A stretch of DNA of 9,803 nt from Lamprobacter sp964516305 (GTDB lineage: Bacteria > Pseudomonadota > Gammaproteobacteria > Chromatiales > Chromatiaceae), in NCBI GenBank assembly GCA_964516305.1, contig CAZEZH010000127.1:1-9803 (forward strand), written 5' to 3'. Positions 1-6,719 of this stretch are shown piece after piece. Under the pieces are notes generated by a model. The model searched no databases and was not told where the DNA came from. It saw nothing but the letters and a program-made list of their open reading frames with translations. The translations under genes were made by a program, and so were the position numbers. Each line of letters starts with the position of its first letter. The stretch's first letter is position 1.

Positions 1-1176
1 GTCCAGGAACTGCAGGCCGCGATTGGTGTATTTCTTGGCGATGCTGATGACCAGGCGCAGGTTGGCCTCGACCATCTCTTTCTTGGCGCGGCGGGCCTTG
101 GCCTCGCCGATCGACATCTTTCGATTGGTCTCTTTGATCTCGCCGATGGTCAGCAGATTGGTGCGCTCGATCTCCTGCAACCGGCGCTGCGCGCGACGCA
201 CCTCGCTGTCGACATCGGCCAGACGCTTGGCCCAACCGGCGCTATTGGCCATCTGGCTGTCGATCCAGTCGAGGTTGGTCTCGTTCTCCGGGAAGGAGTC
301 GATGAAGGCCTTGCGGGGCATGCCGGCGCCGTCGACGCAAAGGCCCATGATCTGGCGCTCCTGCGAGCGGATGCGCTCGATGGTCTCGCGCAACATCTCG
401 ACCAGTCGATTGAAGATGCCGGCGACGAGCTTGAACTGCAGGAAATCTTCGGAGACTTGAGCAAGGGCGGCCTGAGTCTCGGGGTGATCGCGCCCATGCT
501 GCTCGAGCAGTTTGGCGAACACCTGATAGTGGCTGCGCAGTTCGCCCACGCGGCGTGCGACCTCTTCCGGGTCCGGCCCGGTATCGACGACCTCTTCTTC
601 GTCATCCTCGTCGTCGACCGACGCGCTGCCGTTCTTGATCGTCGGCTCGGGAACGGCGTCGTCGTCCTCGCGGAAGCCGCTGATGACCTCGGTCAGGCGC
701 ATCTCGCCTTGCTCGGCCTTCGCAAACAGATCGAGCAGTTCCTGGACGGTGCGTGGGTAGACCGAGAGCGCAGCCAGGACCTGGTTGAGGCCTTCTTCGA
801 TACGCTTGGCGATGCGCAGCTCGCCCTCGCGCGTCAGCAACTCGACGGTGCCCATCTCGCGCATATACATGCGTACCGGGTCGGTGGTGCGTCCGAACTC
901 GCTGTCGACCGATGCTAGCGCGGCCGCAGCGGCCTCGGCTGCTTCGTCATCGGCGACGGCAGAATCGTTGCTAAGTTCGTCAATCTCTGCTGGGGCGCTC
1001 TCATGGACAGTGATGCCCATGTCATTGATCATGCGCACGATGTCTTCGATCTGTTCCGCCTCGACGATACCAGGCGGCAGGTGGTCATTGACCTCGGTGT
1101 AGGTCAAGAACCCCTGTTCTTTGCCTTTTGCGATCAGCTGCTTGAGCTGGGAGGACTGCTGCTGTTCTTGGTCCAT
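1..1176 (-). CDS. rpoD: RNA polymerase primary sigma factor (sigma-70), C-terminal part outside the window
   Basis: The 392 codons visible encode the N-terminal part of the housekeeping sigma factor, which directs core RNA polymerase to promoters. The start MDQEQQQSSQLKQLI is typical of RpoD region 1.1. Region 1.2 follows near residue 97 with DPVRMYMREMGTVELLTREG. Next comes the sigma-70 non-conserved region, which contains a strongly acidic stretch (VDDEDDEEEVVD, about residues 187-198) and the segment EDFLQFKLV. The window ends inside conserved region 2.1, at EANLRLVISIAKKYTNRG and LQFLD. The frame is continuous from 1176 to base 1, so the truncation is only the window edge. Regions 2.2-4.2 (promoter recognition) are not visible; the whole protein is usually about 610 residues. 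The ATG at 1176 lacks a clear Shine-Dalgarno sequence. The gene lies 156 bp downstream of dnaG in the classic rpsU-dnaG-rpoD operon and probably also has its own promoter. Identification is near certain. Confidence 0.97.
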   Translation of the reverse strand, partial: MDQEQQQSSQLKQLIAKGKEQGFLTYTEVNDHLPPGIVEAEQIEDIVRMINDMGITVHESAPAEIDELSNDSAVADDEAAEAAAAALASVDSEFGRTTDPVRMYMREMGTVELLTREGELRIAKRIEEGLNQVLAALSVYPRTVQELLDLFAKAEQGEMRLTEVISGFREDDDAVPEPTIKNGSASVDDEDDEEEVVDTGPDPEEVARRVGELRSHYQVFAKLLEQHGRDHPETQAALAQVSEDFLQFKLVAGIFNRLVEMLRETIERIRSQERQIMGLCVDGAGMPRKAFIDSFPENETNLDWIDSQMANSAGWAKRLADVDSEVRRAQRRLQEIERTNLLTIGEIKETNRKMSIGEAKARRAKKEMVEANLRLVISIAKKYTNRGLQFLD

Positions 1177-1224
1177 GCAGATACCCGTGCGGCGAAGTCG
1201 AGATGTAGGCGGGGCTTGGCGGCA

Positions 1225-1249
1225 GGAAGGAGCTAACCGGGAAGGAGCT
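1225..1249 (-). repeat. Direct repeat AGCTCCTTCC x2 in the rpoD leader
   Basis: On the minus (mRNA) strand the 10-mer AGCTCCTTCC occurs twice, at 1240-1249 and 1225-1234, with starts 15 bp apart. It sits between the putative rpoD promoter and the rpoD start codon. The core CTCCTT resembles the anti-Shine-Dalgarno sequence of 16S rRNA, so in the leader RNA it could pair with purine-rich sites. The repeat is seen directly; any function is speculation. Confidence 0.5.
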
Positions 1250-1276
1250 GAGGAAGCCGCGTACAAGCAACACACC

Positions 1277-1305
1277 AGTATATCAGTAGGTGGCAGGTTT
1301 TTCTA
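1277..1305 (-). promoter_or_regulatory. Candidate internal promoter for rpoD (extended -10)
   Basis: On the minus strand, TGATATACT at 1285-1277 is an extended -10 element (TGn followed by TATACT, 5/6 to TATAAT). TAGAAA (4/6 to TTGACA) lies 17 bp upstream at 1305-1300. The expected transcription start would be near 1270, giving an rpoD leader of about 95 nt. It lies entirely in the dnaG-rpoD intergenic gap. Extra rpoD promoters inside this operon are known in E. coli, which supports the idea; activity here is inferred. Confidence 0.5.
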
Positions 1306-1332
1306 GTCTTGGGTGGCTTGGCCATGGTGGCG

Positions 1333-3042
1333 CTACAGGCTGCGCCTTAGCTGCTCACGCTCCTCGCTTGAGAGTCCTTCCGTGCTCGCTTTCGACAGCA
1401 GACGCTGACGTAAGATCGCTAGCCCATCGCGGTTCAATCGCCTGATGGCGCCAGTGAACTCTTCCGCCTTACCTTCTGAGGGGATATGGGCGAGCAGTGC
1501 AGAATTCGAGAGTTTCGTCACGATTGTGGCTTGCTCGCTGTCGCGCCAATGCTCGCAGAGGACAGCCGGGGAGATGTCGGGGCGTTTGCTGATCAGCTCG
1601 AGTAGCTCGCAGAGCAGCCGCACTCCGGGGCTGTCGATCGCGCGCCAGTCGCTCGGTTCTGCCAGGGCCTGCACCGCTAGCCCTGGATCATCGAGCAGCA
1701 GAGCGATTGCCAGCCGCATCGGTGTCAGCTGTGTCGGGGCTTGGCGCGCGCGGGGTCTCGGGCTAATGCGCCGGCGCGCGAGGCTTGCAACGCCGGTCAG
1801 CTTGGCCAGCCGGCGCTCGAGCAGGTCGCGAAAGGTGCCGGCTGGCACCTTGCTGAGCAACGGGCGAGCGGCTGCATCGAGACCAGCGCGGCCTTCGTCG
1901 CTGTTGAGGTCGCGCTCGGCCTGCAGGTGCTCGAAGAGGAAGTCGGAGAGCAGGGTTGCCTGTTCGAGCCGTTGCTCGAAGGCCGCTGTGCCTTCTTGCC
2001 GAATGAGGCTGTCCGGGTCTTCGCCCTCAGGCAGGAAGAGGAAGCGGATCGGCGTCTGGCCAGTCGCTTGCGGCAATGCATGCTCGGCGGCCTTCCAGGC
2101 GGCTTCCCGGCCGGCGCGGTCACCGTCAAAGCAGAACACCAGCTCCGGGGCGCTGCGCAGGAGTCTCGTCAGATGCTCGGGTGTGGTCGCGGTGCCGAGC
2201 GTCGCGACGGCATAGGGGATGCCAAACTGGGCCAGGGCGATCACATCCATATAGCCTTCGACGACGAGCAGACGCGGATGCTGTCGGCTTGCTTGCTGCG
2301 CTTCGAACAGTCCGTAGAGCTCGCGGCCCTTGTGAAAGACCAGGCTCTCAGGCGAGTTCAGGTATTTGGGCTCGCCTTGGTCGAGGACGCGACCGCCGAA
2401 GCCGATGACGCGGCCGCGTCGATCGCGGATCGGGAACATGACGCGATCGCGGAAGCGATCGTAGCGGCGGTTGTCGCGCTCGATGATCAGGCCGGCACGC
2501 TCGAGCAGGCTCTGAGACTCAGGGCGCTGACCGAGCTGCTTGAGCAGAAAGTCCCAGCCCGGTGGTGCGAAGCCGAGGCCGAAGCGAGCAGCGATGTCGC
2601 CGCTCAGACCGCGACCGCGCAGATAATCGGTTGCCCGCCGTGCCTGCGGATGCTCGCGCAGCTGACGTCGGTAAAGGGCGGCGGCCTGCTCGAGGATCTG
2701 ATAGTAGGGTCTTGGGTCGGGGCCGGTGGGTGCGGTCTCGGCCTCGGTGGGGATCTCGATGCCGGCATGTTGCGCCAGCTCTTCGACTGCTTCGCGGAAG
2801 TCGAGCCGATCATGCTCGATCAGGAAGTCGATGGCGTTGCCGTGCGCGCCGCAGCCAAAGCAGTGGTAGGTCTGGCGGCTCGGCGTGACGACGAACGAAG
2901 GCGTCTTTTCAGAATGGAACGGGCACAAGCCCTTGAGCAGGCCGCCTGCCTTCTTGAGCTGCACGCGCGCACCGACGATGTCGGCGATCTCGATGCGCTC
3001 GAGGAGGCGTTCGCGAAAATCTGAAGGAAACCTGCCGGTCAT
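1333..3042 (-). CDS. dnaG: DNA primase DnaG
   Basis: DnaG synthesises RNA primers for lagging-strand replication at the fork with DnaB helicase. Numbered from the ATG at 3042 (569 residues, close to the 581 of E. coli), the order is a CHC2 zinc-binding domain with ligands C40, H43, C61 and C64 (CPFHSEKTPSF and YHCFGCGAHGNAIDF), the RNA polymerase domain, and a TOPRIM fold. TOPRIM carries E262 in VVEGYMDVIAL, D306 and D308 in FCFDGDRAGRE, and the acidic EGEDPDS near 340. A divergent C-terminal helicase-binding region follows (about 430-569). A GTG three codons upstream (3051) is also open, but the family begins M-x-GR-P, and GTGGGGACG just before ATG 3042 acts as the Shine-Dalgarno, so 3042 is preferred. 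It lies 45 bp after the GatB/YqeY gene and 156 bp before rpoD, cotranscribed. No lesion is seen. Confidence 0.97.
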   Translation of the reverse strand: MTGRFPSDFRERLLERIEIADIVGARVQLKKAGGLLKGLCPFHSEKTPSFVVTPSRQTYHCFGCGAHGNAIDFLIEHDRLDFREAVEELAQHAGIEIPTEAETAPTGPDPRPYYQILEQAAALYRRQLREHPQARRATDYLRGRGLSGDIAARFGLGFAPPGWDFLLKQLGQRPESQSLLERAGLIIERDNRRYDRFRDRVMFPIRDRRGRVIGFGGRVLDQGEPKYLNSPESLVFHKGRELYGLFEAQQASRQHPRLLVVEGYMDVIALAQFGIPYAVATLGTATTPEHLTRLLRSAPELVFCFDGDRAGREAAWKAAEHALPQATGQTPIRFLFLPEGEDPDSLIRQEGTAAFEQRLEQATLLSDFLFEHLQAERDLNSDEGRAGLDAAARPLLSKVPAGTFRDLLERRLAKLTGVASLARRRISPRPRARQAPTQLTPMRLAIALLLDDPGLAVQALAEPSDWRAIDSPGVRLLCELLELISKRPDISPAVLCEHWRDSEQATIVTKLSNSALLAHIPSEGKAEEFTGAIRRLNRDGLAILRQRLLSKASTEGLSSEEREQLRRSL

Positions 3043-3087
3043 CGTCCCCACGCCTGGAGCAGGCGCGGCGATCGCCCATGCGATGCC

Positions 3088-3531
3088 TCAGCCTGCGAGC
3101 TTTGTTTTGACCGTCGCGCTCACGGCGCCCATGTCGGCGCGCCCTTGGATCTGAGGCTTGAGGACGCCCATCACCTTGCCCATGTCCTTCATGCCGGCGG
3201 CGCCGGTGTCGGCAATGGCGGCGTTGATCAGCGCATCGATCTCATCGTCGCTCAGTGCCGTGGGCATGTACTCCTGGCAGATCTGGATCTCGAAGCGTTC
3301 CTTCTCAGCGAGATCCTCGCGTCCGGCCTCTGTGTACTGTGAGACCGAGTCCCGGCGTTGCTTGAGCATCTTGTCGAGCACGGCCAAGACCTGGGTGTCG
3401 TCAAGCTCGATGCGCTCGTCGACCTCGCGCTGTTTGATCGCCGCATGAATGAGTCGGATGACGCCGAGGCGCGCTTTGTCGCCGGACTTCATCGCCGCCT
3501 TCATGTCGGCCTGTAAGCGGTCTTTCAACAT
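3088..3531 (-). CDS. GatB/YqeY domain protein
   Basis: This 147-residue protein belongs to the GatB/YqeY family, related to the C-terminal tRNA-binding tail domain of amidotransferase subunit GatB. It is mainly alpha-helical. Recognisable parts are the start MLKDRLQADMKAAMKSGDK, RLGVIRLIHAAIKQREVDER, the Glu-rich middle with EIQICQEYMP, and the terminal GKVMGVLKPQIQGRADMG, which is the family signature. The length is the usual one for stand-alone members. The precise function is not established; a role in tRNA handling or amidation is suggested by homology only. It sits between rpsU (51 bp upstream) and dnaG (45 bp downstream), as in Pseudomonas, so it is probably cotranscribed in the macromolecular-synthesis operon. 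The ATG at 3531 has no clear Shine-Dalgarno sequence, so translation may be weak or coupled. Confidence 0.93.
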   Translation of the reverse strand: MLKDRLQADMKAAMKSGDKARLGVIRLIHAAIKQREVDERIELDDTQVLAVLDKMLKQRRDSVSQYTEAGREDLAEKERFEIQICQEYMPTALSDDEIDALINAAIADTGAAGMKDMGKVMGVLKPQIQGRADMGAVSATVKTKLAG

Positions 3532-3546
3532 CGGACGTGGCCGTTA

Positions 3547-3586
3547 GTCGATCTGTTCAGTCGTTCGATTCCGTCGACCTGTTTAG
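3547..3586. repeat. Imperfect 14-bp direct repeat in the rpsU-YqeY gap
   Basis: GTCGATCTGTTCAG (3547-3560) and GTCGACCTGTTTAG (3573-3586) match at 12 of 14 bases with starts 26 bp apart. The second copy overlaps the rpsU stop codon. No hairpin with a T-tract is seen here, so there is no clear terminator between rpsU and the next gene. Possible significance is as a protein or RNA processing site, or chance. Confidence 0.4.
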
Positions 3587-3798
3587 TAGGTCCGTTCCCA
3601 ACGCCGTGCTTCGCGAGATAACTTCTTGTGATGGCGCTTGACGGCCGCGGCCTTCTTGCGCTTGCGCTCGCTGGTCGGCTTTTCATAAAACTCGCGGCGA
3701 CGGACCTCGGCGAGGACACCGGCCTTTTCGCAGGAGCGTTTGAAGCGACGCAGGGCCACCTCGAAGGGTTCGTTATCTTTAACGCGGACGCTGGGCAT
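3583..3798 (-). CDS. rpsU: 30S ribosomal protein S21
   Basis: The product is the small basic protein S21 of the 30S subunit, which binds near the 3' end of 16S rRNA and helps mRNA engagement. At 71 residues it has exactly the gammaproteobacterial length. It begins MPSVRVKDNEPFEVALRRFK, carries the typical RSCEKAGVLAEVRRREFYEKP, and ends in a highly basic tail rich in Arg and Lys (ERKRKKAAAVKRHHKK, then RRWERTY). The ATG at 3798 is preceded by GGGAG seven bases upstream, a good ribosome binding site. It is the first gene of the minus-strand operon rpsU, GatB/YqeY, dnaG, rpoD, and is divergent from tsaD. The leader contains a stable hairpin, listed separately. No anomalies are seen. Confidence 0.97.
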   Translation of the reverse strand: MPSVRVKDNEPFEVALRRFKRSCEKAGVLAEVRRREFYEKPTSERKRKKAAAVKRHHKKLSREARRWERTY

Positions 3799-3860
3799 GT
3801 AGACTCCCGTTGCTAAGTCCAGTGGTTGGGATCAGGCTGCGTGCGTCCGGCTGCCTTCTA

Positions 3861-3888
3861 CGCTGTCTGCCCAGAGCAGACGCCAGCG
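3861..3888 (-). promoter_or_regulatory. Hairpin in the rpsU leader region
   Basis: The arms GTCTGC (3865-3870) and GCAGAC (3876-3881) form a perfect 6-bp stem with a 5-base loop. A further CGCT/AGCG pairing (3861-3864 with 3885-3888) extends it across a 3-base bulge. No T-run follows on either strand, so it is not a standard terminator. It lies about 63 bp upstream of the rpsU start codon. It could be a leader structure for S21 control or mRNA stability; that is inference. Confidence 0.45.
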
Positions 3889-3915
3889 GTGGGACGCGAT
3901 GATCAGTTAAACTCG

Positions 3916-3921
3916 GATAAT
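3916..3921 (+). promoter_or_regulatory. Possible -10 element for tsaD
   Basis: GATAAT matches TATAAT at 5 of 6 positions, but no convincing -35 hexamer lies 16-18 bp upstream. If it is used, the tsaD message would have a leader of about 140 nt containing the TGATGC array. I could not find a clean promoter for rpsU on the opposite strand in the same divergent gap (3799-4068). Confidence 0.25.
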
Positions 3922-3948
3922 CCACCAGCATAGCCGGTCAGTGCCGGA

Positions 3949-4008
3949 TGATGCAACCGAAAATGATGCAATCCAGATTGATGCCTTTCACATTGATGCG
4001 ATCGCAGA
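3949..4008. repeat. Four TGATGC units at an exact 15-bp period upstream of tsaD
   Basis: The hexamer TGATGC starts at 3949, 3964, 3979 and 3994, always 15 bp apart. The consensus unit is about TGATGCAATCCAGAT; units 1 and 2 share TGATGCAA and the others are more diverged outside the hexamer. The array ends 60 bp before the preferred tsaD start. It looks like a decayed tandem repeat or a set of phased binding sites. No family is recognised. Confidence 0.7.
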
Positions 4009-4068
4009 GACGCGCTCATGGCCGCGGTCTCTCGGCGCGATGAACAGACAGCGAGGAGCCTAAAGTCA

Positions 4069-5103
4069 ATGCATGTGCTTGGGATCGAAACCTCCTGCGA
4101 CGAGACCGGCGTCGCATTCTATGATGGCGGACCCGGTGGCGGTGGGCTTCTGGCGCACGCCGTCTACAGCCAGATCGAGCTGCATGCCGAGTATGGCGGG
4201 GTGGTGCCGGAGCTGGCCTCGCGCGATCACATCCGCAAGCTGCTGCCGTTGATCGAGCAGGTGTTGGCCGAGGCTGGCATCACGGCTGCCGATGTCGAAG
4301 GCATCGCCTACACGGCCGGACCGGGGTTGGTTGGTGCATTGCTGGTGGGGGCTGCACTCGGGCGCAGTCTGGCTTGGGCCTGGGGCGTGCCGGCGGTCGC
4401 TGTCCATCACATGGAGGGGCATCTGCTGGCGCCATTGCTGGAAGATCCGGCACCGGCATTCCCGTTCGTCGCGCTGCTCGTCTCCGGTGGGCACACGCAG
4501 CTGGTCGACGTGCAGGCCATCGGCCGCTATCGCATCCTGGGCGAGTCGGTCGACGATGCCGCCGGCGAGGCCTTTGATAAGACGGCGAAGATCCTTGGGC
4601 TGCCCTATCCAGGCGGTCCGGCGCTGGCGCGGCTGGCTGAGCAGGGTGACCCGACCCGCTATCGGTTTCCGCGGCCGATGACCGATCGCCCCGGGCTGGA
4701 TTTCAGTTTCAGTGGGCTCAAGACCTTTGCGCTCAATGCCTGGCAACAGGTGCAGGCGGAGCGCGAGGATACCGAGCAGGCGCGGGCCGATATCGCGCGC
4801 GCTTTCGAAGAGGCGGTGGTCGAGACCCTGCTGATCAAGTGCCGGCGCGCGGTCGAGGCCGCGGGCGCTGAGCGGTTGATCATGGCCGGGGGCGTCAGCG
4901 CCAATCGTCGCCTACGCGCCCGCATGGATGAGCAGATGGGGGAGCGCGGCGTCTCCGTGTTCTATCCGCGGGCTGAGCTTTGCACCGATAACGGCGCCAT
5001 GATTGCGCTGGCCGGCCATGAGCGCCTGGTGGCTGGACAGCATGAGGCCTTGGCCTTTGGTGCCCGGCCGCGCTGGGCGCTCGATGAGCTGCCTGCGCTC
5101 TAG
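4069..5103 (+). CDS. tsaD: tRNA N6-adenosine threonylcarbamoyltransferase
   Basis: TsaD (Gcp/YgjD, ASKHA fold) transfers the threonylcarbamoyl group from TC-AMP to A37 of ANN-decoding tRNAs, with TsaB and TsaE. Numbered from the ATG at 4069 (344 residues; E. coli 337), it has the phosphate-binding start MHVLGIETSCDETG and the metal site HHMEGH with His114 and His118. It also has VSGGHTQL (about 138-145), DDAAGEAFDKTAK (162-174), DFSFSGLKT (211-219), MAGGVSANR (272-280) and CTDNGAMIA with Asp307 as third metal ligand. All key residues are present. The frame is open upstream to an ATG at 4018, but family proteins begin at M-x-VLGIETS, and GCGAGGAG (4051-4058) is a good Shine-Dalgarno ten bases before 4069. 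It is divergent from rpsU, with the TGATGC repeats between, and convergent with plsY. Confidence 0.97.
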   Translation: MHVLGIETSCDETGVAFYDGGPGGGGLLAHAVYSQIELHAEYGGVVPELASRDHIRKLLPLIEQVLAEAGITAADVEGIAYTAGPGLVGALLVGAALGRSLAWAWGVPAVAVHHMEGHLLAPLLEDPAPAFPFVALLVSGGHTQLVDVQAIGRYRILGESVDDAAGEAFDKTAKILGLPYPGGPALARLAEQGDPTRYRFPRPMTDRPGLDFSFSGLKTFALNAWQQVQAEREDTEQARADIARAFEEAVVETLLIKCRRAVEAAGAERLIMAGGVSANRRLRARMDEQMGERGVSVFYPRAELCTDNGAMIALAGHERLVAGQHEALAFGARPRWALDELPAL

Positions 5104-5193
5104 GAGTAGACGCCGCAGATTTGCAGGCTGCGCTTGAGCCGATGCAGTTTCACCCTGGTCCCAGTGCAGACCTAGTGTAGAACCTGTGCGGGC

Positions 5194-6029
5194 TCAGGAC
5201 TGATCGATGTTGGCCTGAGCGGCGGGCTCCTCGGCGCCGATGCTGCCTTCGGTGCCGGCAATCAGGTTGCGGATATTGCTGCGATGGCGCCAAAACAGCA
5301 TCAGCGTCATCAACATTTGCATGCCGACCAGCACGCCAGTCCCATGATCGGAGTGCAGCGGCCAGAGCAGCCAGACGATCAGCGGCGCAGCGGCCATGGA
5401 GACCAGTGCTGAGGCCGACGAGACCTTGAGCACCTTGGCGANNNNNNNNNNNNNNNNNNNNNNNNNNNNNNNNNNNNNNNNNNNNNNNNNNNNNNNNNNN
5501 NNNNNNNNNNNNNNNNNNNNNNNNNNNNNNNNNNNNNNNNNGCAGCGGCCATGGAGACCAGTGCTGAGGCCGACGAGACCTTGAGCACCTTGGCGACGAA
5601 CAGCCAGATGGCGGCGACGGCGGCACCGATTGGCAGAAACAATCCGAACTGCACGCCAAGGGCCGTGGCCACACCTTTGCCGCCCTTGAAGCCGAAGAAG
5701 ACCGGGTAAAGGTGGCCGAGGAAGGCGGCGAGCGCGACGGCCGCGAGGAGCCAGGCGCTGGAGCCGACAAAGCCGATGGCGCCGAGCAGATGGGCGGCGA
5801 ACAGGGGCAGAAAGCCCTTGAGGCTGTCGCCGAACAGGGTGATCGCAGCGGCCTTGCGTGCTTTCGGGCCGCCAATGCGCAGCACATTGGTTGCGCCGGG
5901 ATTGCCCGAGCCTTGGCTGCGGGGGTCTGGCAGACCCATGGTGCTGCAGACGATGATCGCGCTTGAGATCGAGCCGAGCAGATAGGCGCAGACGACCAGC
6001 GCGGTGTTTGAGAAGAGTAGAACGTCCAT
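5194..6029 (-). CDS. plsY: Glycerol-3-phosphate acyltransferase PlsY, split by a false assembly gap
   Basis: PlsY is an inner-membrane enzyme that acylates glycerol-3-phosphate using acyl-phosphate, the first step of phospholipid synthesis. The start MDVLLFSNTALVVCAYLLGS opens a membrane segment. Family motifs follow: SGNPGATNVLRIGG (41-54), GDSLKG (67-72), and FLGHLYPVFFGFKGGKGVAT (103-122). The literal sequence is broken by 100 Ns. The 55 bp left of the gap (5387-5441) are identical to the 55 bp right of it (5542-5596). Removing the Ns and one copy (155 bp) gives 681 bp, a continuous 226-residue protein ending FWRHRSNIRNLIAGTEGSIG plus an acidic tail, as expected for PlsY. So the gene is probably intact in the organism. 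The ATG at 6029 is the first start after an in-frame TAA and has no Shine-Dalgarno; a promoter 8 bp upstream suggests leaderless translation. Confidence 0.93.
5387..5596. repeat. 55-bp perfect direct repeat flanking the N-gap (unmerged contig overlap)
   Basis: Bases 5387-5441 and 5542-5596 are identical over 55 bp and directly abut the two ends of the N-run. This is the signature of two contig ends that overlap but were scaffolded with a placeholder gap. Fifty-five is a common k-mer size in de Bruijn assemblers. The restored plsY frame supports artefact rather than a true duplication. Confidence 0.92.
5442..5541. other. Assembly gap of exactly 100 Ns (inside plsY)
   Basis: A run of exactly 100 Ns, the usual placeholder for unknown distance. 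Because the flanks overlap by 55 bp, the true gap length is probably minus 55, meaning no sequence is missing. Confidence 0.95.
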
Positions 6030-6037
6030 GGGGTGGC

Positions 6038-6067
6038 ATTTGACGGTTTAGACGGGGTTGCGGTCAA
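6038..6067 (-). promoter_or_regulatory. Candidate plsY promoter, probably giving a leaderless mRNA
   Basis: On the minus strand, TTGACC (6067-6062, 5/6 to the -35 consensus) is separated by 18 bp from TCAAAT (6043-6038, 4/6 to the -10). Only 8 bases separate the -10 from the plsY ATG at 6029, so transcription would begin at or next to the start codon. The absence of a Shine-Dalgarno before plsY fits this. Promoter use is inferred. Confidence 0.45.
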
Positions 6068-6195
6068 GCATTGCATGGGGCTCTCAGGTGGCAAGGTGAA
6101 CCGGACAGGTTGCAAATGCCGGTGACGGCGCCAGAATGCCTGCCACCATTAGGGCTCTGGGTAGGGCAACGGGCGCAACAGTAGGGGCAAGAGGC

Positions 6196-6675
6196 ATGGA
6201 CATCGTTTTCATCAAGGGGCTACGGATCGACACCGTCATCGGCATCTATGATTGGGAGAAGAAGATCCGGCAACCGATCGTGCTCGATGTCGAGATGGGC
6301 GCGGACGTGCGACGCGGTGCTGCGACCGACAAGATCGAGGATGCGCTAAATTACAAGGCGGTCTCGAAACGGCTCAAGCAGTTCGTCGGCGACTCCCGCT
6401 TTGAGCTCGTCGAGACCCTCGCTGAGCGCTGCGCGGCGATCATCCTGGACGAGTTCTCGGTGCCTTGGGTGCGTCTTTCGTTGAATAAGATCGGCGCGGT
6501 GACTGATGCCGAGGGTGTGGGGGTCATCATCGAGCGCGTGACCTCATCGGAGGCGACGGGCTCCAGAGCCGATGCCGCGAACGACAGCTCGGACACAGAG
6601 GATTCGAACACGACGGATTCAGAAACGGCGGATGTCCAGCGCGGAGTCGGTCGAGCGGATACCTCGGGCGGGTAG
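6196..6675 (+). CDS. folB: Dihydroneopterin aldolase with C-terminal acidic tail
   Basis: FolB converts 7,8-dihydroneopterin to 6-hydroxymethyl-dihydropterin and glycolaldehyde in folate synthesis; it forms a cytoplasmic oligomer. From the ATG at 6196 (159 residues) it begins MDIVFIKGLRIDTVIGIYDW, as the E. coli enzyme does. The residues corresponding to known catalytic ones are present: Glu21, Tyr53 in LNYKAVSKR, and Lys98 in LSLNKIGAV. The core ends with EGVGVIIERV near residue 115. Beyond that lies an extension of about 40 residues, low complexity and rich in Ser, Thr, Asp and Glu (for example SSDTEDSNTTDSETAD), absent from the roughly 120-residue standard enzyme. An ATG 20 codons upstream (6136) is open, but family alignment favours 6196; TAGGGG at 6182-6187 is a modest ribosome site. 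It is divergent from plsY and followed by folK, the next pathway step, 44 bp later. Confidence 0.95.
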   Translation: MDIVFIKGLRIDTVIGIYDWEKKIRQPIVLDVEMGADVRRGAATDKIEDALNYKAVSKRLKQFVGDSRFELVETLAERCAAIILDEFSVPWVRLSLNKIGAVTDAEGVGVIIERVTSSEATGSRADAANDSSDTEDSNTTDSETADVQRGVGRADTSGG

Positions 6676-6719
6676 GCCGGGGGTATGCGCCGATGATGGC
6701 TGCTGTCAAAGAGCACCCG

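Noticed and set aside
1741..3024. 427-codon plus-strand open frame opposite dnaG
   Set aside because: It lies wholly antisense to a clear DnaG and has no recognisable domain; GC-rich coding DNA commonly leaves the opposite strand open.
3948..4043. 31-codon Met-rich upstream frame (MMQPKMMQSRLMPFTLM...) before tsaD
   Set aside because: Its repetitive look follows from the 15-bp DNA repeat being a multiple of three; there is no Shine-Dalgarno sequence, so a leader peptide is not supported.
4066..4746. 226-codon minus-strand open frame opposite tsaD
   Set aside because: It is the mirror of TsaD codons, with no family signature and no ribosome site.
5192..5220. Inverted repeat GCTCAGG...CCTGAGC over the plsY stop codon
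   Set aside because: It has a 15-base loop, a 7-bp stem and no T-run on either strand; too weak to call a terminator for plsY or tsaD.
5379..6115. Several long minus-strand frames running through the N-run at plsY
   Set aside because: They are products of reading through Ns and the duplicated 55 bp; only the merged frame makes PlsY.
6103..6133. Possible folB promoter TTGCAA-16-CAGAAT
   Set aside because: Both hexamers match the consensus at only 4 of 6 positions; this is expected often by chance.
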